A stretch of 64,000 nt of DNA from Piscibacillus halophilus (GCF_900110685.1 NZ_FOES01000005.1:1-64000); one strand, 5' to 3'; counted from the first letter of the stretch, positions 8,797-18,041 are shown. Numbers and translations: made by a program. The notes: generated from the sequence alone by a model not told the origin.

Positions 8797-10137
8797 TTAA
8801 GAGAACCAACCTTTAACTGTGTTAAATGCACCACTTACTTTCTCTTTTGCACCGTTCCACATGGATTTAGCAGTCTCTTTCACACTGCCTTTCCAACGTT
8901 TAGCAATAGCCCCCGTTAATTTGGAACCTACCCATACTGCTGCACCTGCTGCGACCATTCCTGCACCTACTAATTGACCACCTGGAATGGCGGTTGTAAC
9001 GACACCCGCATTCATTAAAGTGCTTCCTACTCCTTCTCCGATTTTAGCGCCTGCTTCAGTCAGTTCTGACCCCGATGCACCCGAGGCCCTTAAATCATTA
9101 AAGTCAGATATACTTCCCGCTGTTTCAACAACTGAAAATCCTGTCCCCACAGCTGCTGCTGCAACATTTAGTTTTGATAATGCACCTACTGCAGCAGGAG
9201 GTGGAGTTATATTAGAAGCCGCTGCTAAGTCACTTACACTATCAGCCGTTTGAGCTAAATTTCTTACAGTTCTAAAATCTTGAATTCCACCGACTCCGGC
9301 TGCAACAGTGTTTGCTGTATCATAAGCATCAAAGACAAAATTATCTCCCATGCCTAATTTTAGACCATTAACAAGAAGGCCACCTCTGAAACTGTTAAGC
9401 GAACTTAAACCAAAACTAGAATTATATCCTAAGTTCTGCATGTTCTGATGAGTAAAGGCATCTCCCACTAGATCCACTTGACCCATAATGACATCGTTAA
9501 CCACATACTTGCCAGCCTTATAACCATCACTTTGGACAAAGTCATGTAAATTCCATGAATCACCATTAGTTGTTTCACCTGTTGATGAATTGGCAGTGAA
9601 TCCATTTTGAGCCCAACCTGAACCTTGAGTTCCATTTCCATTGAAACCATTGTTCAAAAATGGAGAACCTGCAAATCCATTTCCATTAAATCCGTTATTG
9701 ACCCACGGAGATCCCACGGTTCCATTTCCATTAAATCCGTTTTGAGACCAAGGGGTTCCTGTAGTTCCGTTCCCATTAAACCCGTTCTGGGACCAATAAT
9801 CTCCCGTAAAGCCGTCAGCTTCCCATCCCTCTAATTGCCATGGTAAAGCCTGCCACTGATAGTATTCTTGGATAGGGCTTCCTTCCCAAGATTCCCCCTG
9901 AGTTCCTTCGCCATCCCATGGATTACCTTGTGTGCCCTCACCTTCCCAAGACTCTCCTTGCCACTGTAGATGAGATCCATCCCAAGGGTTTCCTTCCCAT
10001 GAGTCACCAGTCCATGGATTACCAGACCAAGAGTCTACTGCATAAACAACTGGTGTAAATAATGGATAAAAAGCTATTACAGCAACAACTAACGAAATAA
10101 AAAGTTTCTTAATCTTATCAAACACATTAGCACCCAC
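8797..10137 (-). CDS. secreted W-x-G repeat protein 2 with Gly-rich C-terminal domain
   Basis: This is a 446-residue paralog of the protein at 5623-6981. The signal peptide (SLVVAVIAFYPLFTPVVYA) and first repeats are nearly identical to copy 1. Eight W-x-G units lie at 37-86 and four 15-residue NGFNGNG repeats at 118-177. The C-terminal domain (195-446) has GMGDNFVFDAYDTAN, GALSKLNVAAAAVGT, a Gly/Ala-rich hydrophobic stretch and the same RWKGS...GWFS tail. The DNA of the 45-bp repeats is similar between copies, which should favour recombination. The annotated start is GTG at 10137. GTG 10125 (VFDKIKK) is the alternative conserved with copy 1. It lies 5 bp after the membrane protein gene upstream. 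Confidence 0.8.
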   Translation of the reverse strand: MGANVFDKIKKLFISLVVAVIAFYPLFTPVVYAVDSWSGNPWTGDSWEGNPWDGSHLQWQGESWEGEGTQGNPWDGEGTQGESWEGSPIQEYYQWQALPWQLEGWEADGFTGDYWSQNGFNGNGTTGTPWSQNGFNGNGTVGSPWVNNGFNGNGFAGSPFLNNGFNGNGTQGSGWAQNGFTANSSTGETTNGDSWNLHDFVQSDGYKAGKYVVNDVIMGQVDLVGDAFTHQNMQNLGYNSSFGLSSLNSFRGGLLVNGLKLGMGDNFVFDAYDTANTVAAGVGGIQDFRTVRNLAQTADSVSDLAAASNITPPPAAVGALSKLNVAAAAVGTGFSVVETAGSISDFNDLRASGASGSELTEAGAKIGEGVGSTLMNAGVVTTAIPGGQLVGAGMVAAGAAVWVGSKLTGAIAKRWKGSVKETAKSMWNGAKEKVSGAFNTVKGWFS

Positions 10138-10142
10138 TTTCT

Positions 10143-10859
10143 TTAAACAACTTTTTCCTCTTCTGCTACTTCTAATGTCTTTAAGGATTCACGCCATTTC
10201 AAAATAAAAGAAGTCATAAGCATAATTAAGAAAGGAAAAAATATTAGATTTAATGTCATCTGGGTGATCATCTGAGCTGCAAATGAAGATGTTATGTTAA
10301 ATAATTGATAGGTAACAAAGATTCCAAATAATAGTTCTACCATCCCTAAAGCGAAAAGCAGTAAGGATATTTTAACAATACGTTTCTTACCAATCCGAAA
10401 TCCTTCTTTAAACGATTTCCAAACGGACTTCTCATCGAAAACACTTATATATGGTACCGGGAAAACCAAAGCTAAGAAGATTAATCCTGGAAGTAAAAAT
10501 AAGGCAAATCCTATCGTACTAATAAATGCCGTAATACAAGCAAACACAAAAACAGTGAATCCATTCACTAGAAAAATATAAATCGAGTTTCTAAGATTAT
10601 GATCTATACCAACATGCTCGTTATAAACAAATCGAATATAAGGAGTTTGGGCATACAGAAATAACAACAAAGTTAAAAAGCCGTTATAAATATCAGCAAC
10701 GGAGTAAACTGCAGAAAAACTCGGTGTAATCGCATATATGTAGTTCGTAATGAAGGAATGTAATAAGAGCAATGGTAACGTTGTGGTTAACATCAGCACT
10801 AATATCTGTTCAAATTTACCTGTATATAATTCCCAAGTATTTCTTAAAGGATGATCCAT
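10143..10859 (-). CDS. six-TM membrane protein (YciC/GPDPase-membrane-domain-like)
   Basis: A 238-residue integral membrane protein with about six hydrophobic helices. The central part reads LPGLIFLALVFPVPYISVFD followed by KSVWKSFKEGFRIGKKR, the layout of YciC / DUF975 / glycerophosphodiesterase membrane-domain proteins (LPG-turn, then SxxLxxG-like helix). These families have no established biochemical role. It lies between the VWA lipoprotein (55 bp upstream) and W-repeat gene 2 (5 bp downstream), so it is part of the cassette and could be a membrane component for its secretion. Confidence 0.7.
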   Translation of the reverse strand: MDHPLRNTWELYTGKFEQILVLMLTTTLPLLLLHSFITNYIYAITPSFSAVYSVADIYNGFLTLLLFLYAQTPYIRFVYNEHVGIDHNLRNSIYIFLVNGFTVFVFACITAFISTIGFALFLLPGLIFLALVFPVPYISVFDEKSVWKSFKEGFRIGKKRIVKISLLLFALGMVELLFGIFVTYQLFNITSSFAAQMITQMTLNLIFFPFLIMLMTSFILKWRESLKTLEVAEEEKVV

Positions 10860-10914
10860 TTTAACCTCTCCAACTTTTCTAATGTATTAACTTAATAGAT
10901 TTAATGGTTACTAC

Positions 10915-12234
10915 TTACTTTCTTCCTAATTCATCAAGCATATTAATCGTTTTCTCGTACTCTTCTTCCATTAAGCCTTGGTATTGATCAAATTGTTCTT
11001 CATTATATTGTGATAACTCATTGTATCGATCTTCAATTAATTTTTCTAAATCTGATACGACCTCTTCATTAATTTGTTCTTGTTCTACAAGGAGGTTAAT
11101 ACCTCTATCATAGAGTCTACTTTCTCTTTTAATAATGTCCTGAAATTCAGACGAAATGCTGTTCAGCTCATTATTCTTATCGATTTTATCCCAATTAATA
11201 TCTGTTTTTTCTAAAGCGCCCCATATATTGTTACTTGCATCTTGTAGCGCTTTACCTATACTGTTTTGAGCGGCTTCTAATAATTCTGCGCCCGAATCAA
11301 CATTAGTAAATTCCCCGCCACCAGCATTTGCAACTTCTTGGAGTTGTTTCTGTGCTTCATTTCCTACGTCAAAACCAATTATATTTACAGCGGTTGCAAT
11401 CCCTGATTCATGTAATTCTTTTGCTGCCTTTACTGGATCACCGTCACAGGTCTCTTCACCATCACTTATGACATAGACAACATTTTCTACATCATCGCCA
11501 GAGTGTTCCATTAAATCCTCCTCAGCTGCCTCTATTGAAGCTGCAAGCGGTGTCCATCCAACGGGTTCAAATAGAGAAAGAGCTTCCTCAAACTTCTCAC
11601 TATCATAGATATCTAATGGATAAACTACCTCAGAACTTTCACATGATCGTTCTTTATCCGCATTTTTGTTACTTCCTTTATGACCATACACTCGAAGCAT
11701 AATTTGGGCATCTTCAGGTAGGTCTGATACAAATTGTTTTAAAGCATTTTTAGCAGCTTCCATTTTCGTTTCATTACCTACTGAAGCTCCCATGCTTCCA
11801 CTTGCATCCATTAATAAGGCAATATGTTGTTTCTTTTCTTCTGTTTCATTTTCTTCTTCAAAATTTTCACTCTCGGGTGCGCCTTCAACACTGAACGATG
11901 GATCAAATTTCTCATACTTACTTAATGGGGGTTGAAAGTCAGCCGCAAATAAAGATGTTAAGTAGCGATAAACATCATCTGCCGTGGAATCTTCAGGTAA
12001 AGCTTCTAGTCTATTCTTTAACGCTTCTTCATCAATCTCATCCATGGAAAATAACTCTCCAGGCCCCTCTTCAATCATTCCTTCTGGATCAGTTGCAGCT
12101 TCTGGAAATTCATTAAATTCTGATTCACCTTCATTCTCATCGTTTTCGTCTGAAGCGGTATTTTGATTAGAACAAGCGGTCATCAACAAAACCAGAAGAA
12201 AGATCATGCTTAAAACCCATTTGAATCTAAGCAT
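10915..12234 (-). CDS. VWA-domain lipoprotein 1
   Basis: A 439-residue lipoprotein (lipobox LMTAC) with an acidic linker and a VWA domain (~135-330). The metal-ion-dependent adhesion site is intact: DASGSM, the Thr of GWTPLAAS and Asp of SDGEETCDGDP. Two Cys (RSCESS and EETCDG) are conserved with the other VWA copies and may form a disulfide. A ~110-residue helical tail follows. Such proteins bind ligands or pilus subunits, and TadG of other Tad systems carries a VWA domain, so these lipoproteins may fill that job. The ATG at 12234 is preferred to TTG 12243 because GGAGG lies 10 bases before it. Confidence 0.85.
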   Translation of the reverse strand: MLRFKWVLSMIFLLVLLMTACSNQNTASDENDENEGESEFNEFPEAATDPEGMIEEGPGELFSMDEIDEEALKNRLEALPEDSTADDVYRYLTSLFAADFQPPLSKYEKFDPSFSVEGAPESENFEEENETEEKKQHIALLMDASGSMGASVGNETKMEAAKNALKQFVSDLPEDAQIMLRVYGHKGSNKNADKERSCESSEVVYPLDIYDSEKFEEALSLFEPVGWTPLAASIEAAEEDLMEHSGDDVENVVYVISDGEETCDGDPVKAAKELHESGIATAVNIIGFDVGNEAQKQLQEVANAGGGEFTNVDSGAELLEAAQNSIGKALQDASNNIWGALEKTDINWDKIDKNNELNSISSEFQDIIKRESRLYDRGINLLVEQEQINEEVVSDLEKLIEDRYNELSQYNEEQFDQYQGLMEEEYEKTINMLDELGRK

Positions 12235-12284
12235 ATCACCCAAACCTCCATCTACATGAACACTTAACTTGAATAACTATCTTT

Positions 12285-12494
12285 TTATGCAGTATCCTTC
12301 TCTTCATGAGCACGTATCCTGTTTAAAAAATTTTTTCTGGCTAACGGCAGTGCAGTACCCACTACAATTGCTGTTAACGGAAAACCTCCACTTCCAGTTA
12401 GCCACTCATAAATCGTAATTGGTGCGTAAATAACATAAATGAAGACCATTAAAATGATAAAAAACCTATTCCATTTCTTTTCCTTCTTAGACAT
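12285..12494 (-). CDS. small two-TM membrane protein
   Basis: A 69-residue protein with a basic N terminus (MSKKEKKWNR), a membrane segment FFIILMVFIYVIYAPITIY, a short loop and a weaker second segment (FPLTAIVVGTALPLA), ending in a charged tail. AAAGGAGG precedes the ATG at good distance. Function is unknown. It sits 50 bp before the VWA lipoprotein and heads a likely transcript with it. Confidence 0.65.
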   Translation of the reverse strand: MSKKEKKWNRFFIILMVFIYVIYAPITIYEWLTGSGGFPLTAIVVGTALPLARKNFLNRIRAHEEKDTA

Positions 12495-12579
12495 TTTTAT
12501 CCTCCTTTCATGGACACATTTTTAGGACTGATGATCAAAAAGATCCACATCTTTATATTAATTAGTCAATATTGGATAT

Positions 12580-12636
12580 CTAAGATTTTTTATGCTTTTT
12601 GGCAATTTTTCTAAATTCGAGAATGTTATTGCTCAT
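12580..12636 (-). pseudogene. 18-codon remnant of a seventh family A gene
   Basis: An ATG with a good AGGAG ribosome site opens a frame that reads MSNNILEFRKIAKKHKKS and then TAG. The RKIAKKHKKS stretch matches the N terminus of the neighbouring family A proteins (KLSKKHKKSFEK). Nothing recognisable follows, so a full copy appears to have been deleted here, leaving its 5' end. It lies in the 203-bp gap behind the 12698-13522 gene. Confidence 0.6.
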
Positions 12637-12697
12637 TTTTATACTCCTGTACTATCTCCATAACAAAGGGCTATATGTGTGGAATTTCCTTCTGTAA

Positions 12698-13522
12698 TTA
12701 GGATGGGTAACGTAAATGATTTATTTTTTCGTTTATGAGGTCTTCTAGACCTCTTCTATAGGTGACATCCCATTTTTGATGTATGGAATCATAAGAATCA
12801 AAGCTTGTGATATTAATATCTCTTGTTAAGTTATTAATTAAATTTTCTAATTCAGATTTTACAATTTGACTAGTCATTCCTTTTAGGGTATTTGGCTTAA
12901 TTAGTGAATTTGTTTTAGTAAGTTCATTCCTATTTTTATAAATATAATTAAAATCATCACTATTTACATACCTTTTATGTAATTGCTTATATTGGATTAA
13001 ATTAAGCGAAGGCACATAATTCAACAGTTGTTCCAGTTCTTCTCTTGAAAAGATGTTTTTCTCATCTATCATTTCAAGAAATTTTTTAGCATCATTCCAA
13101 AGTCCATTAAATTCATTTTGTAATTTAAACATTTGATCTAAGGTCTCAAATGCCCGTCGATAAATTTCTTTTGTATTTGTATCTAGTGATTCTTTTTTTA
13201 AGACGATTTCTAAATAGTTCTTAACTTCTTCATGTGAACTTAGTTCAACATTAGTTCTGTCAACACCATTTTCAATATTCTTCTTTGTTATTATAAACTT
13301 GAAAAAAGCTGCAAAGGCTTCAGTTGATTTATTATGATCTACACTTTGAGTGGGAGAAATAATTGCATAACCTCTCTCTGTACCTATAAATCTTGATTTA
13401 TACAATACAAAATAGTAGGGGGTATCATCTATGAAGTATGCGTAAGGATTCACTTCTATTTTTTCAAAATCTTTTTTATGTATTTTCCCTAGTTCTAGAA
13501 GACGTTTTTTATCAAAATTCAC
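12698..13522 (-). CDS. Tad-island paralogous family A, copy 4
   Basis: A 274-residue soluble protein. It is closest to copy 6 (14457-15272): both have NPYAY, GT(E)xGYAIISP, VDRTNVELSSHEEVKNYL-like and LNLIQYKQLHKRY motifs, plus a C terminus IHQKW...RGLED...LRYPS. The start is taken as GTG 13522 (VNFDKKRLL) because copy 6 starts the same way with the same spacing to AAGGGGA. The gene overlaps copy 5 by 11 bp, indicating coupling. It is the third family A gene behind W-repeat gene 3. Confidence 0.8.
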   Translation of the reverse strand: MNFDKKRLLELGKIHKKDFEKIEVNPYAYFIDDTPYYFVLYKSRFIGTERGYAIISPTQSVDHNKSTEAFAAFFKFIITKKNIENGVDRTNVELSSHEEVKNYLEIVLKKESLDTNTKEIYRRAFETLDQMFKLQNEFNGLWNDAKKFLEMIDEKNIFSREELEQLLNYVPSLNLIQYKQLHKRYVNSDDFNYIYKNRNELTKTNSLIKPNTLKGMTSQIVKSELENLINNLTRDINITSFDSYDSIHQKWDVTYRRGLEDLINEKINHLRYPS

Positions 13523-14387
13523 AAACAAATCCCCTTATCATAACATTCTGCTTAATAGATAGATTAGAATTAGGAAACCTTAGTATTTTCAATATCTTTG
13601 CTTTAACAACTTCTGCACTTTCGAGAGCGGTTTGTTTAACAGCAGCAATGTGTTCTTCCTTAGTTAGTTGATCCATATTTTTATTTTTGTGACTTAAGTT
13701 CTGAAGCGATTTACGAAATCCTTTTTTACCTTTCGAGAACTTGGAAAGATAAAATCTAACATCATAATTTAAATATTGTTTAATATCAGGATTGGATTTT
13801 GCAATCTTATAAACTTCTTTAAATTTATCAACGGTTAGATATTGAGTGTTTAATTGTGTATATTGTATATATTCTAATTCTCCAACAAACTGAAGTAGAT
13901 CATTTACATATTCTTTTGTAAAATGTTCCTCTAAACTTTGATCTAATTTATTTTGTTCAGCATTAAACTCGTTATATTGATCAATAAGCTCATCTTGGAG
14001 ATTTAATATATATTCCACCGAATTCAAGCACTCAATAAATAAGGGTTTTTCTTTAAAATTAACTTGCTCAGTTACCTGTTTGAGAAAGGCATAAACCACT
14101 TCAAAAGAAGACATATTAATGCTAGCTCTAAAATAACCATCCTCACTTAATGACGTAACATATAAAGAATATTTTACTAACCAATCTAATGCTTCCATGT
14201 AGTGACTAACATTCTTAGGGTATTGCGGTGAAATTACTGTATAACCCTTTATACGTTTTTTTCTATAAACAACTAGAAAAAATTGGTTACCATTAACAAC
14301 ATAACCACCTGGTTGGATACTAATTTTCTCTAAAATTTTTTTATGTTTTTTGGATATATCCTTAAGCTTAGGGTCTTGGTAATTCAT
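13512..14387 (-). CDS. Tad-island paralogous family A, copy 5
   Basis: A 291-residue soluble protein. Family marks are KKHKKILEKI, FRASINMSSFEVVYAFL, LEYIQYTQLNTQY, LTKEEHIAAVKQTA and LRFPN. After LRFPN it has an extra ~17-residue tail (ending GFVCEF) not present in the other copies. That tail runs into the start of copy 4, as if the original stop had been lost. It lies between copies 6 and 4 in the cassette of W-repeat gene 3. Confidence 0.8.
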   Translation of the reverse strand: MNYQDPKLKDISKKHKKILEKISIQPGGYVVNGNQFFLVVYRKKRIKGYTVISPQYPKNVSHYMEALDWLVKYSLYVTSLSEDGYFRASINMSSFEVVYAFLKQVTEQVNFKEKPLFIECLNSVEYILNLQDELIDQYNEFNAEQNKLDQSLEEHFTKEYVNDLLQFVGELEYIQYTQLNTQYLTVDKFKEVYKIAKSNPDIKQYLNYDVRFYLSKFSKGKKGFRKSLQNLSHKNKNMDQLTKEEHIAAVKQTALESAEVVKAKILKILRFPNSNLSIKQNVMIRGFVCEF

Positions 14388-14456
14388 TGTTACACCCTTG
14401 ATCGGGACATCTCCTTATCAAAGTTTTATATAGTTTTACACATACTACACATGAGG

Positions 14457-15272
14457 TTATGATGGATAACGCAGAAGTTTTAATTCTTTTTCAATCCGGT
14501 CCTCTAGTCCTCTTTTAAAAGTATCTTCCCACTTTTGGTGAATCGAATCATAAGTATCAAAGCTTGTTACAACTATATTTTTTGTTAATTTTTTTAACAG
14601 ATTTTCTAATTCCTGTTTAACATATGGACTGGTCATACTTTTTAATATTTTTATATCAATTAAAGATTTAGATTGTTTTAGATGATATCTATTTTCATAA
14701 ATGAAATCAAAATCTTCGCGATTTATGTATCTTTTATGTAATTGTTTGTATTGGATTAAATTAAAAGTTGGAATGTAACTCATTAATTCCTCTAAATCAT
14801 CCTCAGAAAAAAAACCCTTTTTATTTATGTCATCAATTCGTCTTTGGGCTTCCTTCCATTGTTTATTAAATTCCTCTTGTAACGTAAACATCAGTTCTAT
14901 GGTTTCAAGAGCGCGTTTATATACATCCCTATCCTTCAACTGTTCAATACTTAGTATATTTTCTAAGTAAACTTTAACTTTTTCATGAGAAGTAAGATCT
15001 ACCTTTGTTCTATCTAAACCATCTTCAATATTGTTAGTCGTAATCGCATATTTAATATGTGCAGCAAAAATATCTGTTGATTCTTTAGAATCTTCTTGTT
15101 CTGGTGATATTATTGCATAACCTTTCTCTGTACCTATTAACCTTTTTATATATATAACTAAATAATAGGGGACATCATTTTTAAGGTAAGCATATGGGTT
15201 AATGTCTACCTTTTCAAAAGACTTTTTGTGTTTTTTACTTAATTTATAAAGTTGATTTCGGTTAAAATTCAC
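14457..15272 (-). CDS. Tad-island paralogous family A, copy 6
   Basis: A 271-residue soluble protein of the same unknown family, closest to copy 4. Visible marks are LSKKHKKSFEKVDI, YYLVIYIKRLIGTEKGYAII, LDRTKVDLTSHEKVKVYL, FNLIQYKQLHKRYI and WEDTFKRGLED ending LRYPS. The GTG start has GGGGAAATGAG upstream. It is the first gene after W-repeat gene 3 (55 bp). The N-terminal half is strand-rich and the C-terminal half helical, so the fold probably has two domains. Confidence 0.8.
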   Translation of the reverse strand: MNFNRNQLYKLSKKHKKSFEKVDINPYAYLKNDVPYYLVIYIKRLIGTEKGYAIISPEQEDSKESTDIFAAHIKYAITTNNIEDGLDRTKVDLTSHEKVKVYLENILSIEQLKDRDVYKRALETIELMFTLQEEFNKQWKEAQRRIDDINKKGFFSEDDLEELMSYIPTFNLIQYKQLHKRYINREDFDFIYENRYHLKQSKSLIDIKILKSMTSPYVKQELENLLKKLTKNIVVTSFDTYDSIHQKWEDTFKRGLEDRIEKELKLLRYPS

Positions 15273-15327
15273 AAGCTCATTTCCCCTTAATATTTATTAA
15301 TTGTGCTTTAGAGCTAATAGCTATATT

Positions 15328-16554
15328 TTATTTTGAAAAAAACCCAGTAACAGTGCTCCAAGTTTTTTTAGCTGCATTTTTAACTGAGTTTGCAGCTTTA
15401 TTTCCTATAGACTTAGTAGTAGACCATAAGTCTCCTTTCCAATTATTTGCAAACAGTTTTACACCCTTCGAAATAGCATAAACTCCTGCACCTACAGCTG
15501 TAACACCAAGCCCCAAAGCCTGCCCTCCAGGGACAGCCATCGCTAATGCACCAGCACTCATAATTGTGTCCCCTATGTTTTCACCGATATCAGCACCTGC
15601 AGCAGCTCTAACTGTACCACTGACATTATCATTTAGATTCATAAATGCACTAATACTTTCACCCGTTTTATATGCAGAAACAAATGAATTCAATCCAGCT
15701 AACCCTGCATTAAACTTTGAAAGTGCACCCATACTATTCCAGGTACCTTTAACATTAGAAATATCCGTGTTGTTAAAAAATGTACTCCCAGACTCTTTTA
15801 ATAAAGATGAGTATTTACCAATCATCGATGTTTTACTTTTATTGATAGATTGACCAGCAGTATCTGTAAAATCTTGAGCTAACCCTCTTAGCTCTTTAGC
15901 TGAATTAAATACTTCATACGTATTAGAACCGGTATCATAAATATTAACTGCGGTATCATTGTCGCCTAATAATAACTTTGAGCTGTTAAGTACTATGTTA
16001 TTAGTAACTTTCCCTAGGCTTAAATTACCGTCAAAACCAAAAGGGTTGGGATCTGATAAGTTTGCGATGTTATTCAAACTATTAGTTGCAAAATGAACAC
16101 TTTTAAAAGCATCAGCTTCATAAAATGATTCTGTACTAGAACCAAAATTATCCGAAGGGGTTACATCAATACCATCCACCGGCACATTGGGTGCAGGCCG
16201 CAAATCAGGTGACCCAAGATACCCGTCATACCCAAATTGATCACCCACAGCCCCTCCTTCCAAGTACCGAGGATCAATCGCCCAATCATAATTACCATGG
16301 ACTGAAGTTTCAGAGCCCTTAGAACCTTTGCTCTCCCAAGGATTTCCCTGCCATGTTTCACCTTCCCACTCGAGACTAGAACCATCCCAAGGGGTACCCT
16401 CCCAAGGATTACCTTCCCATGAATCCCCTGACCAAGGGCTTACGGCAAGTATGGTAGGTGTAAGTAAAGGAGAAAAAGTTATATATAACACTATTGTTAA
16501 AATTACACTTTTCTTAAACCACTTTTTAATCCTCATCACCCCGTTTTTACTCAT
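15328..16554 (-). CDS. secreted W-x-G repeat protein 3, divergent copy
   Basis: A 408-residue protein. A signal peptide (hydrophobic VILTIVLYITFSPLLTPTIL, cleavage near LAVSPW) is followed by six W-x-G units at ~40-70. The 15-residue NGFNGNG repeats of the other two copies are missing and replaced by a Gly/Asp-rich linker. The C-terminal domain is conserved: LLLGDNDTAVNIYDTGSNT, GALSKFNAGLAG, GADIGENIGDTIMSAGALAM, NWKGDLW and a basic tail ending GFFSK. No good ribosome site precedes ATG 16554. GGGGTG abuts ATG 16536, so the true start is uncertain. It is followed by three family A genes. Confidence 0.8.
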   Translation of the reverse strand: MSKNGVMRIKKWFKKSVILTIVLYITFSPLLTPTILAVSPWSGDSWEGNPWEGTPWDGSSLEWEGETWQGNPWESKGSKGSETSVHGNYDWAIDPRYLEGGAVGDQFGYDGYLGSPDLRPAPNVPVDGIDVTPSDNFGSSTESFYEADAFKSVHFATNSLNNIANLSDPNPFGFDGNLSLGKVTNNIVLNSSKLLLGDNDTAVNIYDTGSNTYEVFNSAKELRGLAQDFTDTAGQSINKSKTSMIGKYSSLLKESGSTFFNNTDISNVKGTWNSMGALSKFNAGLAGLNSFVSAYKTGESISAFMNLNDNVSGTVRAAAGADIGENIGDTIMSAGALAMAVPGGQALGLGVTAVGAGVYAISKGVKLFANNWKGDLWSTTKSIGNKAANSVKNAAKKTWSTVTGFFSK

Positions 16555-16607
16555 TCTTTTTTACGGGGTTATTTCACGCTATCATGAGTGTAAATTTAGA
16601 TCTTAAT

Positions 16608-18015
16608 CTAATCTGTAGATGTTTGTTTTTCGTATCTTTCTTCTACTGTTTTCTTAGCATCCTCTATAGTTTGTTTGCTTAACTCCTTCATATCCTCTTC
16701 TAATTGATCTCCAACATCATCAATATGATCCATGGTCTCTCTAATTTTGCTTTTCAATTCTTTCTTTTGTTTATGTGTGATAAGCTCTACTCTTTTTAGT
16801 ACATCCGCATAACTATTTAAGTTATTTCGTGTAGATAAAGTTGTAAATGAGTAATCGTTATGGACTTTCATAATATCGAAATTGTTTTCAACTCGCTGAA
16901 CATCTATCTCATATAATGAATCTTTCTTCCAATCTTCCCAAGCCTCGAGTACAGCTTCCGCTCGTTCAAACTCTTCTTGAAGCTCTTTCTCATCTTTTGC
17001 GGAGGCAAATATGCCACCTGTTACTTCGGCCATTTCTTCTAATTGTTGTTGGGCTTCAGCATCTGTCTGGAAACCTATGATGTTAATGATGGGTTGGGCA
17101 TTTGAGTCAGAAAGCTCTTTGGCAACTGCTATCGGGTCCCCGTCACACGTCTCAATACCATCACTAACCACATAAATTAGGTTTGTGTGGTTACTAGAAT
17201 CGAATTCACTCAAGGCTTCCTGAGACTGTTTTAAGGCATCAGCCAATGGAGTCCAACCACTTGACTCAAATTGGTTTAAAGCATTTTGAAATTTATCCTC
17301 ATTATACGTATCAAATCCATACACTTGTTCAATGGCACCACAAGATAACTCTTTATCGCTGTCTGCACTCGACCCTTTGTGTCCATAGACTCTTAAAGAT
17401 ACATTCGCTTCCTCGGGGACTGCGGATAAGAAATTATTTATAGACTCTTTAGCTACATCCATTCTGGTTCCACTGCCAGCGGGGTTCGCCATACTACCAC
17501 TGGAATCTAAGATGATCCACGTTGTAATTTTCTTTGAAATGGAAGCGTTCGTCAGGTAAATCAGGATTTCCGAAAGATGCAAATTCCCATTTTTTAATGA
17601 CATCCTGTGGATCTGGATAGTCCTCCGCAACTAACCAATACATTTTTCGTAAGTATAATTCATAATCTTCGTCTGTTGGATTTTCACCCAACGGACCAAT
17701 GTCGGCCATTTCTTCTTGGATTTCTTCTTCTAGATCATAAATACTGTCCGCATTAGCAAATTTACCAGGAGACTGATTGGCTAACCCTTCAACATCTGTT
17801 GGAATTGGATCGAGATCTTCCAAAGCAATTGATGAATCACCTTGATTTTCTTCGCTTTCTTCTTCATCCTTTTCGAGCTCATCATCGTCTTGTTCCGCAT
17901 TCACTTCTTCAGATTCTACTTCATTAGAAGGTTCTTCTTCAGCACTTTCACCATTATTACAGGCGGACAGTATAGATAAAGTTGAAAATAAGATTAATAA
18001 ACATTTGAATTTCAT
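16608..18015 (-). pseudogene. VWA-domain lipoprotein 2, broken by a 2-nt deletion
   Basis: This region is nearly a copy of the intact VWA gene at 18042-19457. The first part (18015 to ~17518) encodes lipobox LSAC, the acidic linker and EGLANQSPG, up to FHFKENYNV. The rest (to 16608) encodes the MIDAS DSSGSMANP and the remaining VWA domain in another frame. Aligned to the neighbour, the codons GTA GAG ATT ATA TTG read GTG G AT CAT CTT here, so two bases are lost near 17517. Restoring them gives ~469 residues against 471. No homopolymer or slippery run is present, so ordinary slippage is unlikely. A sequencing error is possible. Confidence 0.8.
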
Positions 18016-18041
18016 TGCTATACCCCTAGCTATCAGACCTT

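Noticed and set aside
5623-16554. WXG100/ESX-type substrates because of the W-x-G motif
   Set aside because: WXG100 proteins are ~100-residue helical hairpins with one WxG turn and no signal peptide. Here there are many repeated units after a classical signal peptide, and no ESX genes.
16608-18015. Programmed frameshift or a third selenoprotein in the split VWA gene
   Set aside because: The halves are in different frames with no slippery heptamer, and the junction has no in-frame UGA. Alignment with the intact copy shows a simple 2-base loss.
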